From Azospirillum sp. OGB3 (lineage in GTDB: Bacteria; Pseudomonadota; Alphaproteobacteria; Azospirillales; Azospirillaceae), in contig NZ_JACHYN010000013.1 in assembly GCF_014192915.1 (NCBI RefSeq), positions 124,001-188,000 on the forward strand: a stretch of 64,000 nucleotides of DNA, in the 5' to 3' direction. Shown piece after piece: positions 8,980 through 17,642 of the stretch. Under the pieces are notes generated by a model, which was given only the letters and a program-made list of their open reading frames with translations, was not told the DNA's origin and ran no database searches. Numbering within the stretch: position 1 is the stretch's first letter; every line of letters starts with the position of its first letter. Made by a program: the position numbers and the translations under genes.

Positions 8980-10194
8980 TCAGGCGTATTGCGGTTCGAC
9001 CCCGACGGCGAAGCTCAGGTCGGCGCCGCGCAGGGTCTCCGCCGTGGCGCGGATGCGCGTCAGGTCGGTGCCGTGCAGGATGGCGCGGGCGAGGCTGGTG
9101 TCGCGCAGGTCGGCGCCGGTCAGACTGGCCTCGGCGAGGTTGGTCGGCCACAGGCGGCTGCCGTCCCCGGCGAGGTCCACCGGGCGCAGCCGCGCCCGCC
9201 ACAGCTTCGCCCCCGCCAGATTGGCGCCGCGCAGATTGCAGCCGGACAGGTCGGCGCTGGTGAAGTCCGCCTCGCGCAGGTCGCAGTAGGACAGGTCCGC
9301 CATGACCAGCTTCGCCCCGGAAAAGTCCGCCCCGCGCAAGCCGCAGAAGCGCATCACGCAGCCGGCCAGGAGCTGGTTGGCGAAGTTGTAGCCACGCAGG
9401 TCGACGCGCTGCATCTCCAGCCGCAGGCCGGCGGCGGCGTTGCGCTCGACCCAGAGCTGGTGTGCGGAAATGCTCTCGGCCATCCGCCCCGCGAGGCTGA
9501 CCAGCCCGGTGCCGTCGACGTCGATGCCGCGCCGCTCCAGAGTCTGGCGCAACTCGTCGTCCAGCCGGGCGCCGCACAGCAGGGCGCCCTGCATCTCCAC
9601 CCGCTCCATCACCGCGCCGATCAGATTGGCGCCGATCAGGATGGTTCCGGTCATGTCGCTTCCGGAAAAGGTCGCGCCGCAGAGATCGCAGCCGGAAAAG
9701 TCGCACTGCGCCAGACGCGCGTCGGACAGGATGGCGCGGGCCATCTTGGACCCGATGAAGGTCGTGCTGCCGTCGGCGTTGCCCGCCGGCTTGCGCTCGT
9801 CCGCGCCCAGCATCATGCCCTTGCGCAGGTCGGCGCCGCGCAGATTGGCCTCCTCCATCAACGCGCCCTCCACCCGCGCGCCGCGCAGGTCGGCACCCTC
9901 CAGCGACGCGCCGGTGAGGTCGGCCTTGGACAGGTCGGCGCCGAACAGGTCGGTGCGGGACAGAACGGCTCCCGACAGCCGGGCGCTGTTCAGGTTCGCC
10001 CCGCTGAGCTTGGCGCTGCTGAGGTTGATGCGGCGCAGCCCCAGGCCCGACAGGTTGTGGAAGCTGAGATCGGCGCAACGGCCCTTCATGCTGGGGTCGC
10101 GCGTCAGCCATTGCTGATGCCGGACCAGCGCGTTGCGGATCGCCCTCAGATATCGCTCTTCCACGTGCGACGTCTCCGCGCCGTCCGGCCCCAT
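8980..10194 (-). CDS. Pentapeptide-repeat protein
   Basis: The protein (404 residues from the ATG at 10194) is dominated by A(D/N)LXX repeats that fold into a right-handed quadrilateral beta-helix. One repeat block runs from about residue 40 to 195 and a second from about 255 to the C-terminus, with a roughly 60-residue non-repeat linker between (DDELRQTLERRGIDVDGTGL and following). An N-terminal helix-rich piece (VEERYLRAIRNALVRHQQWL) precedes the repeats. Function is unknown; some relatives mimic DNA, others scaffold. A GTG at 10209 would add five residues including four arginines; neither start has a strong ribosome-binding site. The gene is convergent with the BMP gene, 8 bases apart. Confidence 0.88.
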   Translation of the reverse strand: MGPDGAETSHVEERYLRAIRNALVRHQQWLTRDPSMKGRCADLSFHNLSGLGLRRINLSSAKLSGANLNSARLSGAVLSRTDLFGADLSKADLTGASLEGADLRGARVEGALMEEANLRGADLRKGMMLGADERKPAGNADGSTTFIGSKMARAILSDARLAQCDFSGCDLCGATFSGSDMTGTILIGANLIGAVMERVEMQGALLCGARLDDELRQTLERRGIDVDGTGLVSLAGRMAESISAHQLWVERNAAAGLRLEMQRVDLRGYNFANQLLAGCVMRFCGLRGADFSGAKLVMADLSYCDLREADFTSADLSGCNLRGANLAGAKLWRARLRPVDLAGDGSRLWPTNLAEASLTGADLRDTSLARAILHGTDLTRIRATAETLRGADLSFAVGVEPQYA

Positions 10195-10293
10195 CCGCCG
10201 GCGTCGCACGCCGGTTGAACGATCGGGACCCTTGCCACGCTGGGATGTTACCAGAGCCGCCGCGAAAAAGCGAAAGCCCTGATCCGCCTCGCC

Positions 10294-11046
10294 TCAGCGC
10301 AGCGTGTCGGCCAGCAGCGCGCCCCGCGACGCCATCATGTAGAGGCCCATGTGGTGCGCCGGCTCCTGCGGGTGGGCCGCCGTCTCCGGCAGGCCAAGTT
10401 CCTGCGCCGTTTCCGCCGGCAGGTCGTAGGTGGCGCAGCCCGGCTCGTAGACCACCACGTCCTTCAGCGTCGGCACCATGCCGTGGTTGCGGGCGGACAG
10501 CAGGGTCAGGACGAAATCCATCACGCAGACGTCGGTGCAGATGCCAACGGTGACGACCGATGTCAGCCGGTTGCCGTTGACCCAGTCCACCAGCCGGTTG
10601 CGCCCGGCCTTCCCATCCGCACCCATCTCCGTCGCGCCGATGAAGAAATTGATGCAGTCCTTGGCGATCAGGGTCGCCGAGGGCTCCGACTCGAGCCAGG
10701 CCAGTTCGGACACCAGTTCGTCATGGCCGGTACCGACCAGACAGTGCGGCGGATAGGGCGGCTCCGGCTTGTCCGGGTCGTGGCGGTCCAGCGAGGCGCA
10801 GATCGGCCAGCCGGCCCCGGCGAAGCGGCGGGCCAGACGGTCCGTCTCGGCGATCATGCGGTCGACCTGGGCGTTCGGGGCCGCCGGGGCGAGCGGGCCG
10901 CAACCGACGGCGGCGAATCCCTTCACCTCGTCGATGATCACCAGCCCGGTGCCCCCGGCGGGCATGGCGTAATCGCCGAGCGCCACCGGGAAGGTACGGT
11001 GGATGGTGTCCAGCGCCTCGTCGCTGCGAGTCATCAGGTCCAGCAT
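10294..11046 (-). CDS. Cysteine hydrolase, nicotinamidase-like (isochorismatase superfamily)
   Basis: This 250-residue cytoplasmic protein carries the superfamily triad: Asp39 in LVIIDEVKGF, Lys129 in LIAKDCINFF and Cys174 in GICTDVCV. A metal-site pattern like that of nicotinamidases is visible (D87, H89 in SLDRHD and H101 in PPHCLVGTG). Nicotinamidases convert nicotinamide to nicotinate in NAD salvage, which is my preferred function; other amidohydrolases of the superfamily cannot be excluded. The ATG at 11046 is preceded by AAGGGGAGGA. It is divergent from the pair of membrane proteins starting at 11326. Confidence 0.78.
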   Translation of the reverse strand: MLDLMTRSDEALDTIHRTFPVALGDYAMPAGGTGLVIIDEVKGFAAVGCGPLAPAAPNAQVDRMIAETDRLARRFAGAGWPICASLDRHDPDKPEPPYPPHCLVGTGHDELVSELAWLESEPSATLIAKDCINFFIGATEMGADGKAGRNRLVDWVNGNRLTSVVTVGICTDVCVMDFVLTLLSARNHGMVPTLKDVVVYEPGCATYDLPAETAQELGLPETAAHPQEPAHHMGLYMMASRGALLADTLR

Positions 11047-11074
11047 GGGTCCTCCCCTTGAAATGTGGAAATGT

Positions 11075-11112
11075 CAGTCCTGTGACCGAAGGGGCGCAAC
11101 ATTTCAGGACTG
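11075..11112. promoter_or_regulatory. Inverted repeat upstream of the nicotinamidase-like gene
   Basis: CAGTCCTG at 11075-11082 is mirrored by CAGGACTG at 11105-11112, 22 bases apart. It lies 29 bases before the nicotinamidase-like start, in a 279-base divergent intergenic region that otherwise holds nothing I can name. It could be an operator or a leader hairpin. Confidence 0.35.
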
Positions 11113-11325
11113 TGTCCAAGCACTGCGACATTCTGGCCGAACGCTTGCGCATGGGTCAGAAAAGATCAATGGAATTCAGGCTGATCGACCGGTTGTTGCA
11201 ATCGCGAGACATATTCCTGTCTGCATCCGCCGGCCCATGCGACGGAATACCGCAATGCCAAGCCGTGAAACCCGGTCCTCAATGACGACAATGTGAAGCT
11301 TCCGCCGCAACCATAAGGTACACCA

Positions 11326-11886
11326 ATGGTTCTATCGGCCGAGTTCCTGGGCATGCTTCTGCTGGTCACCAGCGCCGCGGCGCTCGGCCTGTCCATCGTG
11401 ATCGACGTCGGGCAGATCACGTCGGAAAAGGCGCGCCAGACCATGATGATGCGCCAGCACGACCGGAAAAAGACGGCGCTGGGCGAATGGACCCGCAAGC
11501 TTGAGCAGAGGCGGGAGGAGATGACCGGCTTCCAGGCCCGTTACACCGAATGCAACGGGCGGCGGCAGAAGGCGCTGTCGGAAATCCGGGCGCTGGAACT
11601 CACCAAGGTGGAGTTCGTGCATGAGCTGGGCGATGGCGAGGAGGCCAGCGGCTTCTGGGTCCGGCTGACCGTGCAGGACGAGTTCCCGTCCATCGAACGA
11701 CGCGACGTGATCTTCGCCCGCCAGATCTGGAGCTACACCAACGTCGCCCATGTCTGGACCTATTCCGTCGACCAGGCGACGGTGATGGCCCGCGTCGCCT
11801 TCACCGTGAAGAACGGCGTTCTGCCGACCATGGTCGTCCCGCTTGCCCACGCACCCGAACCCGGCGCGGAAGGAGCCTCCGCATGA
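11326..11886 (+). CDS. Membrane-anchored coiled-coil protein of unknown function, first of a pair
   Basis: I do not recognise this 186-residue protein. It begins with one membrane segment (about residues 5-27, FLGMLLLVTSAAALGLSIVI), continues with a charged helical region (about 30-95, KLEQRREEMTGFQARY) likely to form a coiled coil, and ends in a compact domain of beta-like strands (residues 100-175, containing SGFWVRLTVQDEF and HVWTYSVDQATVM). The next gene starts inside its stop codon (ATGA) and has a similar plan, so the two products probably form a complex at the inner membrane. A start at 11326 gives the membrane segment at the very N-terminus. Confidence 0.65.
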   Translation: MVLSAEFLGMLLLVTSAAALGLSIVIDVGQITSEKARQTMMMRQHDRKKTALGEWTRKLEQRREEMTGFQARYTECNGRRQKALSEIRALELTKVEFVHELGDGEEASGFWVRLTVQDEFPSIERRDVIFARQIWSYTNVAHVWTYSVDQATVMARVAFTVKNGVLPTMVVPLAHAPEPGAEGASA

Positions 11887-12491
11887 CCGGGATGATGCTC
11901 TATCTCAGCCTTGGGCTGATGGTGCTGACGGTGCTGTCCAACCGTTACTGGCGGCGGCAATTGGAAGGTCTGCGGGAAGCCCAGTTCCGCATCCGCGAGA
12001 AGATGGAGGAGGTGGGAAAGGACGTGGAGGACATCGCCGCCGCCTACTCCCAGGTCGCCCAGAAGCACGCCGACGCCGAGAAGCGCGCCCTGAAGGCGGA
12101 GCAGGACATGCAGGCCGCTCTGAACGAGCTGGAGGCGCGGCAGGCAGCGCCGATCGTTCGCTATTACGTTTTCGACCGTTCCGAACCCCGTCCCGGCCGG
12201 TTCTGGGAGGCCGCGGTGCGCCATGTGCCGAGCGACGCCACGGTGATGACGGGCCAGCGCGGCTGGATGGGCATCCGCCGCTGTCTTCTGACCGCCGAGA
12301 CGGAACGGGAGGTGCGCGAGCGCGTCAGCGCCCGCTACCCGCGCAAGGCGGGATTCCAGGTGTTGGAGGTGGTGCCCTGCCGGGTCGCCGGCCTCGCGGT
12401 GAACCGCATCCCGGAACTCAGCACCTTCCGTCGCTCCGCCGCTCCGGAGGACGCCGTGCGGGCTCCCCGCCGGGCCGCTGCCGGCGGCTGA
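11883..12491 (+). CDS. Membrane-anchored coiled-coil protein of unknown function, second of a pair
   Basis: This 202-residue protein is not one I recognise. A membrane helix occupies about residues 3-19 (GMMLYLSLGLMVLTVL), followed by a long coiled coil (about 25-95, with EKMEEVGKDVEDIAAAYSQV and KHADAEKRALKAEQD). A globular C-terminal part then has RYYVFDRSEPRPGRFWEAAV and a Pro/Ala-rich tail. The architecture (short N-terminal anchor, coiled coil, small domain) copies that of its translationally coupled partner. No enzyme motif is visible. A bidirectional terminator-like hairpin follows 10 bases after the stop. Confidence 0.65.
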   Translation: MTGMMLYLSLGLMVLTVLSNRYWRRQLEGLREAQFRIREKMEEVGKDVEDIAAAYSQVAQKHADAEKRALKAEQDMQAALNELEARQAAPIVRYYVFDRSEPRPGRFWEAAVRHVPSDATVMTGQRGWMGIRRCLLTAETEREVRERVSARYPRKAGFQVLEVVPCRVAGLAVNRIPELSTFRRSAAPEDAVRAPRRAAAGG

Positions 12492-12501
12492 CGACAAGCC
12501 C

Positions 12502-12539
12502 GGCCCGCGGGGAAAAGGCAGTGCCTCTCCCCGCGGGCC
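12502..12539. terminator. Hairpin between convergent transcripts
   Basis: A perfect 12-base stem GGCCCGCGGGGA / TCCCCGCGGGCC encloses a smaller hairpin (AGGC-AGT-GCCT). It sits between the coiled-coil pair and galU, which converge, so it can serve both strands. No long T run follows on either side. Confidence 0.7.
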
Positions 12540-12546
12540 GCCCGCA

Positions 12547-13416
12547 TCAGCAGTACTTGCGCAGCATGTCGCGGACCTTGTCCGCCATGTCCGGACGCCG
12601 CAGCGCATGGGCCAGCGTGGCTTCGATGAAGCCGACCTTGTCGCCGCAGTCGTAACGGGTGCCTTCGAAGCGCAGGCCGTGGAATGGCTGCGTGCCGATC
12701 AGCTTGGCCATGGCGTCGGTCAGCTGGATCTCGTTGCCGGCGCCGCGCTGCTGCTTCTCCAGATGGTCGAACACCTCCGGCTGCAGGATGTAGCGGCCGA
12801 TGATCGACAGGGTGGAGGGCGCCTCCTCCGGCTTCGGCTTCTCGACGAGGCCGCGGACGGTGGCCAGACGGCCGTCGTCCTTCTCCACGTCGAGAATGCC
12901 GTAGCTGCTGGTCCGCTCGCGCGGGACGTCCACGACGGCGACGATGTTGCCGCCCACCTCGTTGTAGGCGTCGACCATCTGCTTCAGGCAGGGTGTGTCG
13001 CCCTGGACGAAGTCGTCGGGCAGGACGATGGCGAAGGGATCGTTGCCGATCACCGCCCGCGCGCACCACACCGCGTGGCCGAGGCCCAGCGGGACCTGCT
13101 GGCGCGTGTAGAAGCAGCGGCCCGGCGCGATCTCGCTGTGGCGCACCACGTCGAGGGCATCCTGCTTGCCGCGTTCCTCAAGGGTGCGGTTCAGTTCCGT
13201 GTCGGTGTCGAAATGGTCTTCGATGGCGCGCTTGCTGCGGCCCGTGACGAACACGAAATCCTCGATGCCGGCGGCCCGCGCCTCTTCCACGGCATGCTGA
13301 AGCAGAGGCCGATCGACCAAAGGCAGCATTTCCTTTGGAATCGCCTTGGTCGCCGGCAGAAAGCGCGTACCGAGACCGGCGACGGGGAACACCACCTTGC
13401 GCACAGGCTTTCGCAT
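12547..13416 (-). CDS. galU: UTP--glucose-1-phosphate uridylyltransferase
   Basis: This 289-residue cytoplasmic enzyme makes UDP-glucose from UTP and glucose 1-phosphate, the precursor for exopolysaccharide, lipopolysaccharide and trehalose. The nucleotide-binding signature GLGTRFLPATKAIPKEMLP is at residues 14-32, followed by FVFVTGRSKRAIEDHF and the sugar-binding region LVEKPKPEEAPS; the C-terminal region includes FEGTRYDCGDKVGF. Length and start (MRKPVRKVVFPVAGLGTRF) fit GalU. The frame is open further upstream but those codons have no family sequence. It converges with the coiled-coil pair and is followed upstream by the J-domain gene, 133 bases away on the same strand. Confidence 0.96.
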   Translation of the reverse strand: MRKPVRKVVFPVAGLGTRFLPATKAIPKEMLPLVDRPLLQHAVEEARAAGIEDFVFVTGRSKRAIEDHFDTDTELNRTLEERGKQDALDVVRHSEIAPGRCFYTRQQVPLGLGHAVWCARAVIGNDPFAIVLPDDFVQGDTPCLKQMVDAYNEVGGNIVAVVDVPRERTSSYGILDVEKDDGRLATVRGLVEKPKPEEAPSTLSIIGRYILQPEVFDHLEKQQRGAGNEIQLTDAMAKLIGTQPFHGLRFEGTRYDCGDKVGFIEATLAHALRRPDMADKVRDMLRKYC

Positions 13417-13549
13417 TGGGGTTCTCTTGTGGTTGCTTGAGGAAATACTTCGAATATGGAGACGATTCGCAGCTTTGCAAAACGCTCGTCCAGCTTTCTG
13501 CCACAGGCAATTCGGTGACGCAACTCCCCTTCCGTAACCCGGCAAAAGG

Positions 13550-14302
13550 TTAGTTGCGCAGCAGCAAATCCTTCGCTTGGTTGATCTTGGCGGCCAAATA
13601 GGTGGACCCCCCATGATCTGGATGCACTTTCATCATCAGCCGTCGGTGTGCATCCTTTACCTGTTCGGGTGTGGCTCCAGGTGACAACCCCAAAATATCA
13701 TAGGCCTCGTCGCGGGTCATAGAACCGCCGCCGCGACCGCCGCCATTGTCCTTCGAACCGGGATTGTTTGACGACCCAGCGGCTTGATCCTCGGCCGTCT
13801 GCCAGCCGGGATGGGAACGCTCCAGCCACGCCTCCAGGACGGAAGCCGATTGCGGATCGTCGCGCCGGCACTCCTCCAGCAGCGCCAGCACCTGCCCCAG
13901 CGTCAGCGACTCCAGCGTCCGCCCGCGCCACGGCCCGTGCAGCACCTCCCCCGCCATTGCGCCGGTGTCGTGCTGAAGCGTCATGCGCAGATAGAGCGTC
14001 TCGATCTGCGAGGTCTGCCCGCCGCTCGCCGCTCCATAGGATGTGGGGCGGAAGGCGTCCCGCAGCGTCCGCCAGCGCGTCAGCAGCGGAAAGGCCAGCG
14101 CCCCCAGCATCATGGCGGTGCCCAGCCGCCCGGTCAGGGTCAGGATGACGACCGTCACCGCCGCCAGCGCGATGCCGCCATAGCGCACCGCCGTGGCCAG
14201 CGTGCGCGGGTCCGCGGACACGAAGACGCGGGCCAGCATGGCGAGGCCGGCCACCAGCGCGATGCCCAGGAGAAAAAACCCAAACATCCCGCTCTGCCCC
14301 AT
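13550..14302 (-). CDS. Membrane-anchored J-domain (DnaJ-like) protein
   Basis: This 250-residue protein has hydrophobic segments at about residues 6-27, 40-58 and 61-75, a middle domain (about 95-165) and a C-terminal J domain (about 195-250). The J domain contains DEAYDILGLSPGATPEQVK and the essential HPD tripeptide at 227-229, so it should recruit a DnaK-type Hsp70. The short terminal J domain after membrane helices resembles the TIM14/Pam18-like group common in Alphaproteobacteria. A Gly/Asn-rich linker (residues 175-193) separates it from the rest. The VWA-like gene lies only 18 bases upstream on the same strand, so they are probably co-transcribed. Confidence 0.88.
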   Translation of the reverse strand: MGQSGMFGFFLLGIALVAGLAMLARVFVSADPRTLATAVRYGGIALAAVTVVILTLTGRLGTAMMLGALAFPLLTRWRTLRDAFRPTSYGAASGGQTSQIETLYLRMTLQHDTGAMAGEVLHGPWRGRTLESLTLGQVLALLEECRRDDPQSASVLEAWLERSHPGWQTAEDQAAGSSNNPGSKDNGGGRGGGSMTRDEAYDILGLSPGATPEQVKDAHRRLMMKVHPDHGGSTYLAAKINQAKDLLLRN

Positions 14303-14320
14303 CTCTAGCCTAGTCCTGCT

Positions 14321-15067
14321 TTATGATGCATGGGTTTGGCCCCCGCGTCCTCCCTGACCGCTCCCGAGCTGGCTGGTGAGCAGCCGCACAGCGTCGCCCC
14401 GCCCGCGGCTGTAATGCTCCAAAGCCGCCCGGCCACCCGCCGCGTAGACGGCAACCGCGCTCAGCAGGTCCCGCAATTGCTGGGCGGACGAGCCGTCGAA
14501 CGGGCAATAGGCCCCGCCGCTGAGCCGCGCGATGGTTTGGAAGGCGCGCTTGGCGATCAGGTCCCCCCGCTCGTGGAAGATGAAGACCGGGACACCCAAC
14601 AACCCCAACTGGCCCGCCTGATGGGCGAGCTGATCGACGTCCTCCTCCATGCAGTCGCCGACGAAGACCAGCGCATTGACCTTGCGGTCCCGCGTCTGCT
14701 TGATGCAGTGCCCCAGCACCCGTGCGATCTGGGTCTGGCCGGCCATGCAGGACACCGCGGTCATCCGCCGCAGCAGGTCCTGCGCGTTGCCGACCCACGG
14801 GCTGGCCTGGCACTCCCGGAACCCCCGGTAATAGACGAGCTGGATGTCCAATCCGCCCAGCGCGGAGGTCGCCTGGAACATCTCGCCCTGGATCTGGCAG
14901 GCGCGGTCCCAGGTCGGCTCGCGGCTGGCCGTGGCGTCCATGGCGAACATCAGCCGCCCGCGCGGTCCTCCCGTCGTCCGCGGCAGGGCCGCCACGCGGC
15001 TCAGGAAGTCATCCACCTCGCTCTGGGAGGACCGCTGCTGCGCAGGCAGATTGTCGCGTTCGCCCAT
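14321..15067 (-). CDS. VWA-like domain protein
   Basis: This 248-residue cytoplasmic protein resembles a von Willebrand factor A domain. The metal-site pattern is FAMDATASREPTWD (D44, T46, S48), close to the DxSxS MIDAS motif, followed by ALVFVGDCMEEDVDQLAH, where a second metal-site residue is expected. An N-terminal piece (residues 1-30) is polar and the C-terminus is Gly/Arg/Gln-rich. I prefer the ATG at 15067 because AAGGGAT precedes it at good spacing; an ATG at 15100 would add 11 residues. The downstream J-domain gene starts 18 bases after its stop, suggesting a chaperone-linked role, but the partner is unknown. Confidence 0.75.
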   Translation of the reverse strand: MGERDNLPAQQRSSQSEVDDFLSRVAALPRTTGGPRGRLMFAMDATASREPTWDRACQIQGEMFQATSALGGLDIQLVYYRGFRECQASPWVGNAQDLLRRMTAVSCMAGQTQIARVLGHCIKQTRDRKVNALVFVGDCMEEDVDQLAHQAGQLGLLGVPVFIFHERGDLIAKRAFQTIARLSGGAYCPFDGSSAQQLRDLLSAVAVYAAGGRAALEHYSRGRGDAVRLLTSQLGSGQGGRGGQTHAS

Positions 15068-15248
15068 CGCCCGTATCCCTTCGCCACGGTGATTCGTCAT
15101 TCCGTAAAGATGGGCGGCGCGGCGGCATGGGTCCAGGCTTGTCCACGGTGCCGCCCGTTGGGCAACAGGCTGTGCGCCGATCGGGTTCCGCGGCGCGAGA
15201 CAGCCGACGGACTTGCCCCTCCCCCCGCGCCGTGCTTGGGTGGCGCCC

Positions 15249-15959
15249 ATGAGCGACGCCGGACCCACCTTCACCCCCGCCACGCTGCGCGCCCGGATCC
15301 TGCACGAGGACGCGGACGTCTTCATCATCGACAAGCCCGCCGGGCTGGCCGTGCACAAGGCCGGGCGGATCACCGACCACCTCGACCTCTACCTGCCTTT
15401 CCTGGCGGAGGGGGACGGCACGCCGCCGCGGCTGGCCCACCGGCTGGACCGCGACACGGCGGGCTGCCTCGTGCTCGGGCGGTCGCTCTGGGCGCTGAAG
15501 CGTCTGGGCGACATGTTCGCCGCCGGCCATGTCGAGAAGACCTATTGGGCGGTCAGCGAGGGCATCCCGGAGGAGGCGGAGGGAATCATCGACTTCCCCT
15601 TGCTGAAGCTGCTGATCCCCGGCGCCTGGAACATCGTGACGCACCCCACCGGCCAGCCCGCCGTCACCCAATACCGGGTGCTGGGAACCGGCAACGGAAG
15701 GGCGTGGCTGGAGCTGCGGCCGCGGACCGGGCGCACCCACCAGCTCCGCGTCCACAGCGCGGCCATCGGCTGCCCGCTGGTGGGGGAGCCCTATTACGGA
15801 CCGGTGCGCGTGCCGCCGGGGAACCTGCACCTGCTGGCGCGGTCGGTCACTTTCACCATGGCCTTCGACCGCGAACCCGTCACCGCCCTGGCGCCGCCCC
15901 CGCCGCACATGCGGAACGCGCTGGCCGCCTGCGGCTGGACGGACCCAAGCGGGACGTAA
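15249..15959 (+). CDS. RluA-family RNA pseudouridine synthase
   Basis: This 236-residue protein converts specific uridines in rRNA or tRNA to pseudouridine. The catalytic motif HRLDRDTAG lies at residues 64-72 with the nucleophile Asp67. Further family motifs are FIIDKPAGLAVH (residues 25-36), GHVEKTYWAV and LRPRTGRTHQLRVH in the C-terminal half. There is no S4 RNA-binding domain, so it belongs to the short RluA/RluD-like catalytic-only class, and the target site cannot be assigned. ATG at 15249 is preferred over an in-frame TTG at 15213. The gene is divergent from the VWA-like gene and its stop is 3 bases from the end of the next convergent gene. Confidence 0.92.
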   Translation: MSDAGPTFTPATLRARILHEDADVFIIDKPAGLAVHKAGRITDHLDLYLPFLAEGDGTPPRLAHRLDRDTAGCLVLGRSLWALKRLGDMFAAGHVEKTYWAVSEGIPEEAEGIIDFPLLKLLIPGAWNIVTHPTGQPAVTQYRVLGTGNGRAWLELRPRTGRTHQLRVHSAAIGCPLVGEPYYGPVRVPPGNLHLLARSVTFTMAFDREPVTALAPPPPHMRNALAACGWTDPSGT

Positions 15960-15962
15960 GGG

Positions 15963-17117
15963 TCAGCGCCCGACCTCGGTGACGCCGTCGGCCAGCCAGA
16001 CCATGCGGCCAAGCTCCGCGTCGCCGCCGCGCAGGGCCTTGCCCTTGGCGACCACCGTCCGCCCGGTGTTGTCCTGGATCGGTCCGCGGAAGACGGCGGC
16101 GTTGCCGTTGGCGAGCTGCATCCGCGCCGCGTCGGCGTGCGCCCGCGCCTCCACCCCCACCGCCGGACCATAGGCGGTGTTGCGGACGAAGCCCTGATCG
16201 AAGCCGCCCTGGCGCAGATGCTTCCACGGCTTTCCCGCGGCAATCAGCGCGACAGCCTCGGCGTAGGCCTTCTCCCAGGCCCATTCGGCCCCGGTCAGGA
16301 ATCCCTGCGGCGCGAAGGCCGACAGGTCGGTGTGCAGGCCGCAGCACAGGATGCCGTGCGCCTCCGCCACTTCGCAAACCGGGCGCCCCCCATCGAGCTG
16401 GGCAGCCAGCACGTCGGCCCCGCCCTCGGCCAGCGCGCGCGCGGCCTCGGCGATCTGCCGCGGCGTCGCCGCCTCGCCGACGAAGGCGACGCGCAGCGCG
16501 GTGGCGGAATCGGCGCGCCGGGCGCCCAGCGCGAAGGCGTTCACGCAGCGCAGCACGTCCGGCGCGGGGTGGGAGGCGACGAGTCCGATCGTCTTGGCAC
16601 GGCTGGCGTAGCCGGCGACGAGGCCGGAGATGTGCTGCGCCTCGTCCAGATAGCCTTCGAAGAATCCGGTGTTGATCGGCAGCCGGTCGCGGTCCAGCGG
16701 CGCGCCGGAAAACAGGAACACGGTGTCGCGGTGGGCGTCGGCCTGGGCGAGCAGCCCCGGCAGGGCGTCGCCCGCGGCGGTGACGATGACGACCCGGCAG
16801 CCCTGGGGACCGACCAGTTCCTCCGCCATCGCGGCCAGCGTGCCGGCGGCGTGCTCCCGCTCCTCCAGCCGCAGGCCGGGCAGCCCGGCCAGGGCGCGGG
16901 CGGCCTCCGCATGGGCTTGATTGAAGCCGAAATCCGCACGGTCGCCGCAATAGAGGACGCCGACGCCCAGGTCAGGCTGCCCAAGGGTGGACGGCGCCGA
17001 TTGCCCCAATGCCCGGGGTGCCGTCAGAAGCATGGCCGCAGCCCCGAAGGCGCCTCCGAAAGCCCGGAGGACATCTCGGCGGTTATGGGCTCGGCGGTTA
17101 GGGGTCAATGTCTTCAT
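15963..17117 (-). CDS. BMP-family ABC transporter substrate-binding protein (second copy)
   Basis: This 384-residue protein belongs to the same BMP/Med family as the product at 7979-8971 but is clearly diverged. Its N-terminus has NRRDVLRAFGGAFGAAAMLL, a Tat-like twin-arginine signal, with cleavage around ALG (residue 37). Core features are GVLYCGDRADFGFNQAHAEAA, then INTGFFEGYLDEAQHISGLVAG, and GAEWAWEKAYAEAV, where relatives contact the ligand. GGGAGG precedes the ATG at 17117. There are no permease or ATPase genes beside it, so it is either an orphan that uses a transporter elsewhere or has another role such as sensing. Confidence 0.85.
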   Translation of the reverse strand: MKTLTPNRRAHNRRDVLRAFGGAFGAAAMLLTAPRALGQSAPSTLGQPDLGVGVLYCGDRADFGFNQAHAEAARALAGLPGLRLEEREHAAGTLAAMAEELVGPQGCRVVIVTAAGDALPGLLAQADAHRDTVFLFSGAPLDRDRLPINTGFFEGYLDEAQHISGLVAGYASRAKTIGLVASHPAPDVLRCVNAFALGARRADSATALRVAFVGEAATPRQIAEAARALAEGGADVLAAQLDGGRPVCEVAEAHGILCCGLHTDLSAFAPQGFLTGAEWAWEKAYAEAVALIAAGKPWKHLRQGGFDQGFVRNTAYGPAVGVEARAHADAARMQLANGNAAVFRGPIQDNTGRTVVAKGKALRGGDAELGRMVWLADGVTEVGR

Positions 17118-17210
17118 GCCCGCCTCCCGATGACGGGGGACTATAACCTCCGGATGGCGGCCGAACCAAGCAATTCGCCTCAATTCCCGCACCGGAACCC
17201 ATCCGGAGCC

Positions 17211-17642
17211 TCAAAGCCGGGATCTCGGGAGCGGAATCGGCGTCCCGTCCGGCCAATGCAGCAGGTGGCTGGCGCAGCGGCGGCAATCGCTGCTGCCGAA
17301 GCCGGGGACCGGCACCGGCAAACCGGACAGCGCCGCGACCAGGGCGCACTCCCCGCCGCCGGGAACGATCCAGGCGCCGAGCGTCCGGCCGGCCGCGGTC
17401 AGCCGGTCGATGTGCCAGCGCTCCGGCTTGCCCTGGCGGAAATGGCGCCCGACCCGCGCCCGCAGCCCTCCCGGCCCCCGCGCGCTGCCGCAATAGAGGT
17501 AGCGGCCCGGCGCCAGCACGCGCTCCGGCTTGCCGGGCAGGCGAAGCGGCAGCTCCCGGTCCAGTGCGATCAGCAGCACGTAGGCGCCGGGCTCGGGCGG
17601 CAGGCTGTCGGGGCGGTCGTGAAATTGCGGATCGGGCGGCAT
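17211..17642 (-). CDS. DUF123 / Uri-type GIY-YIG-related protein
   Basis: This 143-residue protein matches the DUF123 family, which is related to GIY-YIG nucleases. The pattern begins with GAYVLLIALD and continues with GRYLYCGSARGPGGLRARVGRH, equivalent to the GIY-YIG core (Y-x-G-S-A), then WHIDRLTAAG and a C-terminal pair of cysteines (SSDCRRCASHLLHW) that could bind metal. Biochemical function in bacteria is unsettled. It is read toward the BMP gene, with 93 bases between this start and the next one, where it is divergent from bioF. Confidence 0.85.
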   Translation of the reverse strand: MPPDPQFHDRPDSLPPEPGAYVLLIALDRELPLRLPGKPERVLAPGRYLYCGSARGPGGLRARVGRHFRQGKPERWHIDRLTAAGRTLGAWIVPGGGECALVAALSGLPVPVPGFGSSDCRRCASHLLHWPDGTPIPLPRSRL

